A stretch of DNA of 64,000 nt from an uncultured bacterium (lineage in GTDB: Bacteria; Bacillota; Clostridia; TANB77; CAG-508): NCBI GenBank assembly GCA_905215935.1, contig CAJMRY010000001.1, positions 124,001-188,000 of the forward strand. The letters are read 5' to 3'. Shown here in pieces: positions 48,143 to 56,899 of the stretch (its first letter is position 1; each line of letters begins with the position of its first letter). A program made the translations under genes and the position numbers. The notes under the pieces are model-generated. The model was given only the letters and a program-made list of their open reading frames with translations. It searched no databases and was not told the origin of the DNA.

Positions 48143-50357
48143 TTATTTCTTTATTTTCATATTCTTTAATCTTGAAGCATTAAAGATAACTGTTATACTA
48201 CTAAATACCATAGCTATACTTGCAATCATTGGATTAACTAAAATACCAATAGGTCTTAACAATCCCATTGCTACTGGTATCATTAAACAATTATAAAAAA
48301 AAGCCCAAAATAGATTTTGTTTAATGTTTCTAATTGTTTTTTTACTAATTTTAATTAAATTGATAATACTTGCTAAATCATTTTTAGTTAAAATCACATC
48401 AGAAGAATCCATCGCAATATCACTTCCACTATTTACACTTACGCCTATATCTGAACAACTAAGTGCAGGGCTATCATTAATGCCATCTCCACACATCATT
48501 ACATATCTATTTTCTTGTTTTAGTTCTTTTATTATTTTTGCTTTTTCTGATGGTAATACATTTGAAATTACTTTTGTTATCCCTATACATTCAGCGATTT
48601 TTTTTGCTGTTTCTTTATTATCTCCTGTTAGCATAATTGTTTCTATTCTATTCTTGTTTAATATATCTATAGTTTCTTTTGCATTATCTCTTATAATATC
48701 ATTTACTCCAATAAGTGCAATAATTTTATCTGAATCTGCCACATATACAATACTATTTCCTAGTTTAGTAAGTTCTTCTTCATCCTTATAATGTACATTT
48801 TCGATATTATATTTTTCTAAAATTTTTGAATTTCCAAGTATTATTTTTTTCCCATTTATCTTTCCTAAAATTCCTAAGCCTGTTATATTTTCAAATTCTT
48901 TAACCTCTAATTTTTCAAGTTTATTTTCCTCTAAATATTCTTTAAAGGCTTTTGCTATTGGGTGAGCACTCATACTTTCAATACTTCCTACTAATTGCAA
49001 TAATTCTTTTTCCTCTATGTCACTATAATTTTTTATTTCTGCAATTTTTAATGTACCATATGTTAATGTTCCTGTTTTATCAAAAACAATTGTATTTACT
49101 TTTTGCGCATTTTCTAAAATCTCACTTTTCTTTACTAATATTCCATTACTTGCACATAAACCTTCACTTACAACAATTGCAAGAGGAGTTGCGAGTCCCA
49201 AACTACATGGACATGCTACAACTAGTATTGTAACAAATGTAGAAATAGCAGTGCTAAAGCTTTGTCCCAAAACTAAATATATTAGGAATGTAATAATTGC
49301 TATAATTATAACTGTTGGTACAAAGTACCCTGAAACAGTATCTGCGATTTTCGCAATTGGCGCTTTTGTATTACTTGCTTCTATAACTAATCTTACGATT
49401 TCTGATATTGTTGATTCTTTTCCTATTTTTTCTGCTTTATATTCTAAGTATCCATCATAATTTATGCTTCCTGCAATCACCTTACTTCCTTCATTTTTTG
49501 CTACCGGCTTACTTTCTCCAGTAATAAAAGACTCATCTAAATGTGCTTTACCGAATTACAATTTCTCCATCTACCGCAATTTTTTCTCCTGGTTTTGATA
49601 TTACAATATCCCCTTTTTTTACTTCATCTAAAGTTACTGTTCTTTCTACTCCATCAATCTTTAATACTGCTGATTCTGGAGTTATTTTAACTAATTTTTG
49701 TATTGCTTCTTTTGTTTTATCTTTACTTATCCTGTCAATATATCTACCTAATTTTATAAAAAATATTACAATTGCTGATGATTCGAAATATAAATTCATA
49801 CTATACTCATGATTTCCTTTTATAACCATATACATACCATATAAACTATACACAAAACTACTAATTACTCCTATACTCACTAAAGTATCCATATTAGGTG
49901 TTTTATGGATTAAATTTTTATATCCATTTTTTAAAATGTCATATCCATATATAATAAATGCTATTGCAAATAACAATAAACACACAGTATAATTAATTGA
50001 ATTTGTATGAGGATTTAAAATTTCTATTATAGGTAAATTAATCATATGTCCCATTGAAATATACATTAGAATTACTGCTAAACCTGAAAAAATAATAAAT
50101 AGTACTTTTTCCTTCTTGTTTTTTACTTCTACTTTTATTTCTTTAAACTCACCTAGACTCTTAAATCCTGCCTGTTTTACAAACTCTTCTATTTTTAATT
50201 GATTTAATACTTTTTCATCATATTCGATAGTAGCATTTGCCATTACAAGGTTAACTGATGCATTTAAAATTCCATTTTGTTTGTTTAAGTATTTTTCAAG
50301 TCCATTAGAACAAGCACTACAAGTCATTCCATCTATAGATAAAATTATTTTTTTCAT
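48143..50357 (-). CDS. copA: Copper-transporting P1B-type ATPase (one CGGN site)
   Basis: Copper export ATPase of 737 residues. One N-terminal HMA domain ('SIDGMTCSACSNGLEKYL') carries the CxxC copper site, followed by the membrane domain with the CPC motif ('ACPCSLGLATPLA'), phosphorylation site 'DKTGTLTYG', the HP motif ('SAHPIAKAF') and 'GDGINDSPAL'. The zero frame stops directly after CGG at 49553-49551. Reading CGGT as glycine gives 'VDGEIVIGKAHLDESFITGE', the conserved actuator-domain sequence. It forms an operon with copZ. Confidence 0.93.
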
Positions 50358-50359
50358 AC

Positions 50360-50569
50360 TTAATCTTCCTTTACTTTAAATCCAATATCTTCAATTTTCT
50401 CTTTCATAATACTTATTGCGACATCAATTTTAGAAGTAATTGTAACAGTTCCATTTGTATGATTTGCAACTACATTTTCTATTCCTTCTATTGTTTTTAG
50501 AGCATTTTGAACTCTATTTTCACATCCATTACAAACCATTCCCTCTACTTTTATTATTGTTTCTTTCAT
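50360..50569 (-). CDS. copZ: Copper chaperone CopZ-like protein
   Basis: This 69-residue HMA protein has the metal-binding 'GMVCNGCENRVQNALKTI' motif and the usual ferredoxin-like fold pattern. It starts upstream of copA with a two-base gap, so it probably delivers copper to that pump. Confidence 0.88.
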   Translation of the reverse strand: MKETIIKVEGMVCNGCENRVQNALKTIEGIENVVANHTNGTVTITSKIDVAISIMKEKIEDIGFKVKED

Positions 50570-50595
50570 ACTTATCTCATCCTTTCTTATTCACT

Positions 50596-51012
50596 TTATT
50601 GTTCCAATAGATTTTGAAATTTATTGCTAAACTCCAAATTGTATTTTTTTAAATTAATTGGTTTTAAGTTTTTGTCTGTAAAACAGTGTTTTGTTTCCCC
50701 TACAAGAATTGTTCTTCCTGTTTTTTTATCTTTTACATCATATCCGACTGTCATTCTTACACCTGAATATTCTTTTATAAAAGGCTTTATTACTATTATA
50801 TCTCCAAAAGTAACATGGTATTTATAAGAGCAATTTACTCCAAGCACTGGAATTGTTATTCCATTTTCTTCTAAAGTAGCAAATGGCATTTTTATGCTTT
50901 CTAGCCATGAACATCTCGCCTCTTCCATAAATCTAATATAATTTGAGTGATGCACTACTCCCATTTTGTCTGTTTCATAATAATTAATTTTTCTTTCATA
51001 AATAAATTCCAT
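50596..51012 (-). CDS. YbgC-type acyl-CoA thioesterase
   Basis: A 138-residue single hot-dog-fold protein with the 4-hydroxybenzoyl-CoA thioesterase motif 'YYETDKMGVVHHSNYIRFME' (the Asp is the usual catalytic residue) and 'YKYHVTFGDIIVIKPFI'. It hydrolyses acyl-CoA esters of unknown chain length. It ends 26 bases before copZ on the same strand. Confidence 0.88.
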   Translation of the reverse strand: MEFIYERKINYYETDKMGVVHHSNYIRFMEEARCSWLESIKMPFATLEENGITIPVLGVNCSYKYHVTFGDIIVIKPFIKEYSGVRMTVGYDVKDKKTGRTILVGETKHCFTDKNLKPINLKKYNLEFSNKFQNLLEQ

Positions 51013-51054
51013 AAAGACCTCCTTACTATTAGTCGTTAATTTTTTTAATAAATA

Positions 51055-52300
51055 CTAATCTTCTACTGTATCATCTTTAATATAATATCTAGTGCCAAGC
51101 ATTTTGTCTGGTAAATACTGTTGCTCTACAATATGTCCTGGATAATCGTGTGGATATTTATATCCTACTCCATATCCGTCTTTCTCCATCCCATCTATTG
51201 GTGCATTTCTTATATGCATTGGAATACTTCCAGTATCCTTAGTTTTCACATCTTCTAAAGCTCTGTTAATACCTAAATATGTAGCGTTGGATTTTTTGGA
51301 TGTTGCTACATAAACTGCCGCTTCTGATAATATAATTCTTGCCTCTGGCATTCCTATCATATTTACAGCTTGCATTGCTGATGTTGCAACAACTAATGCA
51401 TTTGGATTTGCCATTCCTACATCTTCTGCTGCAGCCATTACTATTCTTCTTGCTAAAAATACAGGATCTTCTCCTCCATTTAAAGCTCTTGCCAAATAAA
51501 AGATTGCAGCATCTGGATCTGAACCTCTCATTGATTTTATAAATGCACTAATATTATCATAATGACTATCACCTTTTTTATCAAATATTGCTTTTCTTGT
51601 TTGTACACTTTCTGCTGCAATTTCATTTGTTATATGAATAAATCCATCTTCATCCATTTTTGTTGTTAATACAGCAACTTCTAGTCCATTTAGAGCTGTT
51701 CTTACATCTCCATTTGAAACCTCTGCTATATTCATTATAGTTTCATCATCTATTTTTATTTTATAGTTTCCTAATCCTTCACTACTAATAATAGACCTTT
51801 TTAACACTCTAAAAATTTGTTCTTTAGTTAATGCTTCTAGTCTAAATACCATAGATCTAGAAATTAAAGCTTTATTAACTTCAAAATATGGATTTTCTGT
51901 TGTTGCACCTATTAAAATTACTGTTCCTTTTTCTACATATGGAAGAAGTGCATCTTGTTGTAACTTATTAAATCTATGAATCTCATCAATAAATAATATA
52001 CATCTTCCAGTTGGATTAAGTAATACATTACTTGCCTCTTCTATAGCACGTTTTATATCTGCTACACCTGCTGTTACTGCATTTATTTTTGTGAATTTAT
52101 ATTTTGTTGTCTCACTAATTACTCTTGCAAGGGATGTCTTACCGGCAGCCTGGCGGTCCCCATAAGATTATACTTGATAATCTATCTGCTTTAATTGTTC
52201 TATATAAAATTTTGTCTTTTGATAAAATATGTTCTTGTCCTACATATTCATCTAAATTTTTGGGTCTCATTCTATATGCTAAAGGTTCATTAAAATTCAT
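51055..52300 (-). CDS. rarA: Replication-associated recombination protein A (one CGGN site)
   Basis: RarA/MgsA is an AAA+ ATPase that acts at stalled replication forks. The ATG at 52300 has GGAGGAG upstream and opens 'MNFNEPLAYRMRPKNLDEYV'. The Walker A motif reads 'WGPPGCGKTSLAR', but its last glycine is CGGT at 52144-52141; in the zero frame CGG is followed by TAA. Walker B ('CILFIDEIHRF') and sensor 'GATTENPYFEVN' follow in the restored frame. The joined protein is 414 residues, normal for RarA. No Arg or gap is tolerated at this glycine. Confidence 0.92.
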
Positions 52301-52482
52301 GTTTTCTCCTCCATCTGTGAAGATTTTTTAATCTCTTTACTTAATTAAAAGATTTATTTATATAATTTTATTTTTATTAATAAGTATTAAATATATTTTC
52401 TTTAATTCTAATTATTATAGTAACTATTATTTTATACTTTTTTTCAAATTTATTATAATATTATTTATTAATTTAGTAATTG

Positions 52483-53085
52483 CTATTTTGATAGATAAAT
52501 TAATGCTTTTCTAATAATATCTTCTACACTCGAATTATCTTTATCTACATTTTTTATGGCTGTTTCTATTTCTCTTTGACTATATCCTAATACTTGTAAC
52601 GCTGCTATGGCTTCTTGAACTTTATTATCATCTTTAATTGCATCTTTTAATTCTAAAGTAGCATCTTCATCTATAGCTTCCTCTGTTTTTAATTTATCCT
52701 TTAATTCCAAAATTATTCTTTGTGCAGTTTTAGGTCCTATTCCTGGTAACTTCTTTATTTCTCCTACATTATTTGTAATAACAGCTAGTGCAAAGCTTGA
52801 TGGTGAAATATTTGATAATATTGTAATTGCAGATTTTGCACCAATTCCACTAACACTAAGTAATAATTCAAACATTCTTAATTCTTCATTAGTATTAAAT
52901 CCATAAATACTAATATCATCTTCTCTCACTTTTACATATGTATGTACTTTTACAATTTGTCCTATTTCACCTAATTTATTTATTGCTGTATCTGACATAA
53001 AAATTTTATAACCTAATCCATTTATATCTATTACTACATATCCTGTAGTTTTTACTTCCAAACTTCCTTTTATATATGAAAACAT
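52483..53085 (-). CDS. ruvA: Holliday junction branch migration protein RuvA
   Basis: RuvA (200 residues) binds Holliday junctions with RuvB. It shows 'MFSYIKGSLEVKTTGYVVID', the two HhH motifs ('LLLSVSGIGAKSAITIL' and 'IKKLPGIGPKTAQRIILEL') and a C-terminal three-helix domain ('VQEAIAALQVLGYSQREIE'). ruvB is not in the window; a 160-base AT-rich gap downstream is empty. Confidence 0.97.
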   Translation of the reverse strand: MFSYIKGSLEVKTTGYVVIDINGLGYKIFMSDTAINKLGEIGQIVKVHTYVKVREDDISIYGFNTNEELRMFELLLSVSGIGAKSAITILSNISPSSFALAVITNNVGEIKKLPGIGPKTAQRIILELKDKLKTEEAIDEDATLELKDAIKDDNKVQEAIAALQVLGYSQREIETAIKNVDKDNSSVEDIIRKALIYLSK

Positions 53086-53208
53086 ATTTCCTCCTACTGA
53101 TTTTATTTTTAATAATTTTCATTGTAACACATATTTTATTTTTTTCAATACTTTTCTCGAATTTTTGTTTGTTTTTAAAATTTTCAAAAACTAAAATTTA
53201 TCATTTAT

Positions 53209-53237
53209 GCATAACTTTAAAAACTTTACACATACTA
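53209..53237 (+). promoter_or_regulatory. Probable sigma-G (forespore) promoter of the dodecin-spoVA operon
   Basis: GCATA at 53209-53213, 17 bases, then CATACTA at 53231-53237. This matches the known sigma-G consensus (-35 GhATr, -10 CATxhTA, 17-18 bp). It lies 31 bases before the dodecin start. Confidence 0.8.
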
Positions 53238-53267
53238 TTTTTAACAATCAAAAAATGGAGGTAAAAC

Positions 53268-53474
53268 ATGGAAAAACATTTAATAATTACAGGTACATCT
53301 AATGTATCTTGGAAAGATGCTATTAATAAAACTATCGAAGAGGCATCCAAAACTATAGATTATCTATCTACTGTAAAAGTTTTAGAACAAAGAGCCAAAA
53401 TCAGTGGTAAAAAAATAGAAGAATACTATGTAGACCTTGACTTATCTTTTACTTTAGATAGAGACAGAAATTAA
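53268..53474 (+). CDS. Dodecin-family flavin-binding protein
   Basis: A 68-residue dodecin: 'LIITGTSNVSWKDAINKTIE' and 'STVKVLEQRAKISGKKIEEY' match the small beta-alpha-beta2 family that forms dodecamers and binds flavin or CoA. It is the first gene of the sigma-G operon, 12 bases ahead of spoVAC, so it is likely made in the forespore, an unusual place for a dodecin. Confidence 0.8.
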   Translation: MEKHLIITGTSNVSWKDAINKTIEEASKTIDYLSTVKVLEQRAKISGKKIEEYYVDLDLSFTLDRDRN

Positions 53475-53486
53475 GGAGGTAAATAA

Positions 53487-53931
53487 ATGAAACCTATAGA
53501 AACACAAAAAGAGTATAGTGACTATGTTGATCAAAAATCACCAAACTCACCTATATTGAAAAATTGCTTTAATGCATTCTGGGTTGGCGGATTAATATGT
53601 GTAATTGGTCAATTAATAATGGATTTTTGTATGTATAAAGGAATGGACCAAACTGCTTCATCTACTGTAGTATCTATTGTACTAATTGGATTTGCTGCAA
53701 TTTTAACTGGTTTAAACATTTTTAATAGAATAGGTAAATTTGCAGGAGCACGGTTCACTTATTCCTATTACAGGTTTTGCAAATTCAATTGTTTCTCCTG
53801 CCATCGAATATAAATCTGAAGGTTATGTTATGGGTGTTGGAGGAAAAATGTTTACTGTTGCAGGACCAGTATTAGTATTTGGTATTTCTACATCTGTAAT
53901 TATAGGAATAATTGCAACATTTTTCGCTTAA
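53487..53931 (+). CDS. spoVAC: Stage V sporulation protein AC (one CGGN site)
   Basis: SpoVAC is a forespore inner-membrane channel protein for dipicolinic acid. The N-terminal 'QKEYSDYVDQKSPNSPILKN' and helices ('FWVGGLICVIGQLIMDF') are typical. The zero frame leaves the family sequence at CGG 53751-53753. Reading CGGT as glycine restores 'FAGAGSLIPITGFANSIVSP', the strongly conserved loop, and gives a 147-residue protein ending in the last helix. GGAGG precedes the ATG. Confidence 0.92.
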
Positions 53932-54062
53932 AAAATTATATTATGACATTTTTTAAATTATTTATATACAAGCCTAAGAGTGCTCTTTTCTATTATTTAG
54001 CTCTCTTTGGAAAACTTTACAAATTTAAATTATAAAATTTCTTAAATAAAGGAGGATTTATC

Positions 54063-55069
54063 TTGAAACGAATTGGTTCACAAACAATAAAATTTGATAC
54101 TCCACCAACAATTCTAGAAACAGCATCCATAGTAGGTCCAAAAGAAGCTGAAGGACCTATGGCAAAATATTTTGACCAATGTTTAGAAGACGAGTTTTGG
54201 GGAGAAAAAACTTGGGAAAAAGCTGAAAGCAAAATTATAAAAGAAACAGTAAGCACTGTTATAACAAAATCAAATATTCCAGCAGCTGAAATTGATTACT
54301 GTTTTGCAGGTGATTTATTAAATCAATGTATTTCTTCTAGCTTTGGACTTCGTGAATTAAGTATCCCTTTCTTTGGAGTATTTGGAGCTTGTTCTACATT
54401 TGTAGAAAGTATGTGTTTAGGTAGTGTGTTTATAGAAGGAGGCGGAGCTACTAATGTTTTATGTGCTACATCTAGTCATTTTTGTAGTGCAGAAAAACAA
54501 TTTAGATTTCCACTTGAACTCGGAAATCAAAGACCTCCTACATCTCAATGGACTGTTACAGGTTCTGGTGCAGCTATTTTAACATCATCTGGAGTAGGTC
54601 CATATATAACTCATATTACACCTCGGAAAGATTGTTGATATGGGAATAAAAGATGCTAATAATATGGGGTCAGCTATGGCACCTGCTGCACTTGACACTT
54701 TAATTACTCACTTTAAAGATACAGAAAGGAAGCCAAGTTATTATGATGCAATTATTACAGGAGATTTGGGTCATATAGGTAAAGATATTCTAGTAGAACT
54801 TGCTGAAACAAAAGGATATAATATCAAATCAAATTATAATGATTGTCGGTGTTTTAATGTTTGATAAAGAAAAACAAGATACTCATTCTGGTGGTAGTGG
54901 ATGTGCTTGTATTGGAACAATTTTTTCTGGATACTTTTTTAAACAACTAAAAGAAAAAAAATTAAAGAAAATATTACTAATAGCCACAGGTGCTTTAATG
55001 AACTCTACAAGCACACAACAAGGAGAATCTATTCCTGGTATTGCTCATGCTATTAGTATAGAAGTCTAG
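54063..55069 (+). CDS. spoVAD: Stage V sporulation protein AD (two CGGN sites)
   Basis: SpoVAD is the thiolase-fold dipicolinic-acid-binding subunit. The start is TTG at 54063 behind AAAGGAGG. The zero frame fails at CGG 54624-54626 (TGA three codons later) and again at 54847-54849. Two glycines give 'THITPGKIVDMGIKDANNMG' and 'NDCGVLMFDKEKQDT', both highly conserved in the family, and a 334-residue protein close to the usual 338. 'FFGVFGACSTFVESMCLG' marks the active-site-like Cys. Confidence 0.93.
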
Positions 55070-55087
55070 AAGAAGAGGTGATAAAAT

Positions 55088-55473
55088 TTGGATTTTTTAC
55101 AAAGTATTGATTGGATGCAATTATTAAGATGCTTTGCAGTTGGAGGTCTTATATGTATAATTGGACAAATATTAATAGATAAAACAAAATTAACTCCAGC
55201 AAGAATATTAGTAACTTTTGTTACTGCTGGTGCAATACTTCGGTGGACTTGGTATATATAAATATGTAATAGACTTTGCTGGGTGTCGGTGCTACCGTTC
55301 CTTTAACTGGATTTGGTGCAAATCTTGCTAAAGGTGCTATAGAAGAAGTTCAAAAATCTGGACTTTTAGGAGCATTTATTGGTGGTGTTAAAGCATCAAG
55401 TGGAGGAATTGCTGCTGCTGTATTTTTTGGCTATATTGCCTCTTTAATTGCTAAACCTAAAATTAAAAAATAA
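55088..55473 (+). CDS. spoVAEb: Stage V sporulation protein AE-b (two CGGN sites)
   Basis: SpoVAEb is the small membrane partner of SpoVAC/SpoVAD. A TTG start at 55088 follows AAGAGGTG. The zero frame stops after CGG 55241-55243. Reading CGGT as glycine gives 'AGAILGGLGIYKYVIDFAG', and a second CGGT at 55287-55290 restores 'CGATVPLTGFGANLAKG', the conserved core. The reconstructed 127 residues match the family length. Position directly after spoVAD is canonical. Confidence 0.92.
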
Positions 55474-55476
55474 CAT

Positions 55477-55531
55477 GAAAAAGGTTGCCAAAAAGGTGCC
55501 AAAAGGGACGGAGCATTTTGGCAACCTTTTT
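55477..55531 (+). terminator. Terminator of the spoVA operon made from repeat copy 4
   Basis: AAAAAGGTTGCC pairs with GGCAACCTTTTT and encloses a GGGACGGAG repeat core (TGCCAAAAGGGACGGAGCA...TTTTGGCA, 55497-55523). The repeat has probably become, or landed in, the operon terminator. Confidence 0.8.
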
Positions 55532-55541
55532 CATTAACACT

Positions 55542-55579
55542 AAAGAAAGCCTAAGTACATTGTACTTAAGCTTTCTTTT
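55542..55579 (-). terminator. Bidirectional terminator at the islet edge
   Basis: AAAGAAAGC and AAGTACA pair with TGTACTT and GCTTTCTTT, followed on both strands by A/T tracts. It ends the three-gene islet that reads leftward from 58266. Confidence 0.75.
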
Positions 55580-55584
55580 TATTA

Positions 55585-55938
55585 TTAGTTATTCCATAAG
55601 AGTTTTCTTCTTAACTCTGTTGCAATCTCCTTTAAATTGTAGTAAGTACTGTTAAGTTTTGGTTCATCAACTTCTTTAAAACAATTCTTATCATAAATAG
55701 CAATAGTCTTTTCTGCTAAATTCAAAACTTCATGTATATCTTCTGTTGTGATTTGTTCTTGAAGAGATTCTAAAGCACTATTATTATATTTTTTCAATAT
55801 AAATAGTTCATAAAATTTTTCAATTTCGTTTGAATTATTAAAGAATTTCCGAACTGCATACATTCCCTTAATCATTTCATATAACCAATAAAAAATCACT
55901 ACCATTATAATGCATATAATTGTTATCAAAAACATCAT
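55585..55938 (-). CDS. Small membrane protein of the islet (CGG used as Arg)
   Basis: A 117-residue protein with one N-terminal helix ('LITIICIIMVVIFYWLYEMI') and a charged helical domain with 'ESLQEQITTEDIHEVLNLAE'. Family not recognised. An in-frame CGG at 55851-55849 reads as arginine in 'MYAVRKFFNNSNEIEK' and the frame stays open, so this gene does not follow the CGGN rule seen elsewhere in the window. It is the last gene of the radical-SAM islet. Confidence 0.6.
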   Translation of the reverse strand: MMFLITIICIIMVVIFYWLYEMIKGMYAVRKFFNNSNEIEKFYELFILKKYNNSALESLQEQITTEDIHEVLNLAEKTIAIYDKNCFKEVDEPKLNSTYYNLKEIATELRRKLLWNN

Positions 55939-55972
55939 ATATTAGCACCTCCTGGTAAACTTGTTAATAACC

Positions 55973-56899
55973 TTATTTTAAAATTTCTTTCAGCTCTTCT
56001 GTTTTAACATTTGTTTTGTAGAAGTCTTTTTTCGAGCATCCTGCTCTACCTCCTCCAGCACACGCACATGCACATGCACAACTGCTAACACATGCACAAG
56101 AGCTTCTTGCACAAGATGAATGTGTGTGTATATATGTGGAACTACGTCCTCCAAATCCACCATGGTAGTCATCATCTGAAAAGATAAATATTACAAAAGC
56201 AACTATAATTATTATACCTATAATTATTAGAACAACAATTAATACTGCCTTTCCATCAGATTCACCAGAATCTTCTGTATATTGTTGGTCTTCATTTGTT
56301 GTAAATGTATCCAAATTATATTTTACAGATGCATTTAAACGTTCACCAACATCTAATGAAGATTCCCAGATTAAATATCCATCTTCATGTTTATGACATG
56401 TGCTTTCAAGTACATTTTCGTCGCTCCACTTTATTTTGATATTTTTAACCTCAATCTCATCAAACCATCCAGGTGTAAATGAGTACCTACATATATTGCT
56501 ATCCTTTTCGATAATATACATGTAGGATTGGTGGATAGTATACTCGAATGTTACAATGTCATTCTTATAGTATTTCTTATCAAAGTCTACTCGTATATAT
56601 GAGCCATTTTCACTCATATATTTAATATCCTTGATATTAGATGAAATTGCTGTAATCTCATCAACGTGCTTATTTGGATTTCCAATTTTAACCCAAGTTA
56701 GTGGACCTTCACTTTCATCATTTAACACTTTCCACTCGATATAATACCGAATGTCCATTGTTCCATCTGGTCGCATATGAACAGTGATTGTGTAGTCCTG
56801 AATTTCATCTAAAGGTTCCGAAGCATTTGCTGTCATTCCTCCTAAAAAGAATAAACAAAAAATGGCTGACATGATGCAAATAAATCTTTTTACTTTCAT
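55973..56899 (-). CDS. Secreted, membrane-anchored protein with Cys-rich tail, putative radical SAM substrate
   Basis: A 308-residue protein with a signal peptide ('CIMSAIFCLFFLGGMTANAS'), an extracytoplasmic beta-rich domain (about 30-210, DUF2207-like in pattern), a membrane helix ('VLIVVLIIIGIIIIVAFVIF') and a short cytoplasmic tail of alternating Cys: 'SSCARSSCACVSSCACACAC' then 'GGGRAGCSKKDF'. The Cys/Gly-rich tail and a start overlapping the radical SAM gene by four bases suggest a modified peptide segment. An in-frame CGG at 56749-56747 reads Arg ('MDIRYYIEW'). Confidence 0.7.
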   Translation of the reverse strand: MKVKRFICIMSAIFCLFFLGGMTANASEPLDEIQDYTITVHMRPDGTMDIRYYIEWKVLNDESEGPLTWVKIGNPNKHVDEITAISSNIKDIKYMSENGSYIRVDFDKKYYKNDIVTFEYTIHQSYMYIIEKDSNICRYSFTPGWFDEIEVKNIKIKWSDENVLESTCHKHEDGYLIWESSLDVGERLNASVKYNLDTFTTNEDQQYTEDSGESDGKAVLIVVLIIIGIIIIVAFVIFIFSDDDYHGGFGGRSSTYIHTHSSCARSSCACVSSCACACACAGGGRAGCSKKDFYKTNVKTEELKEILK

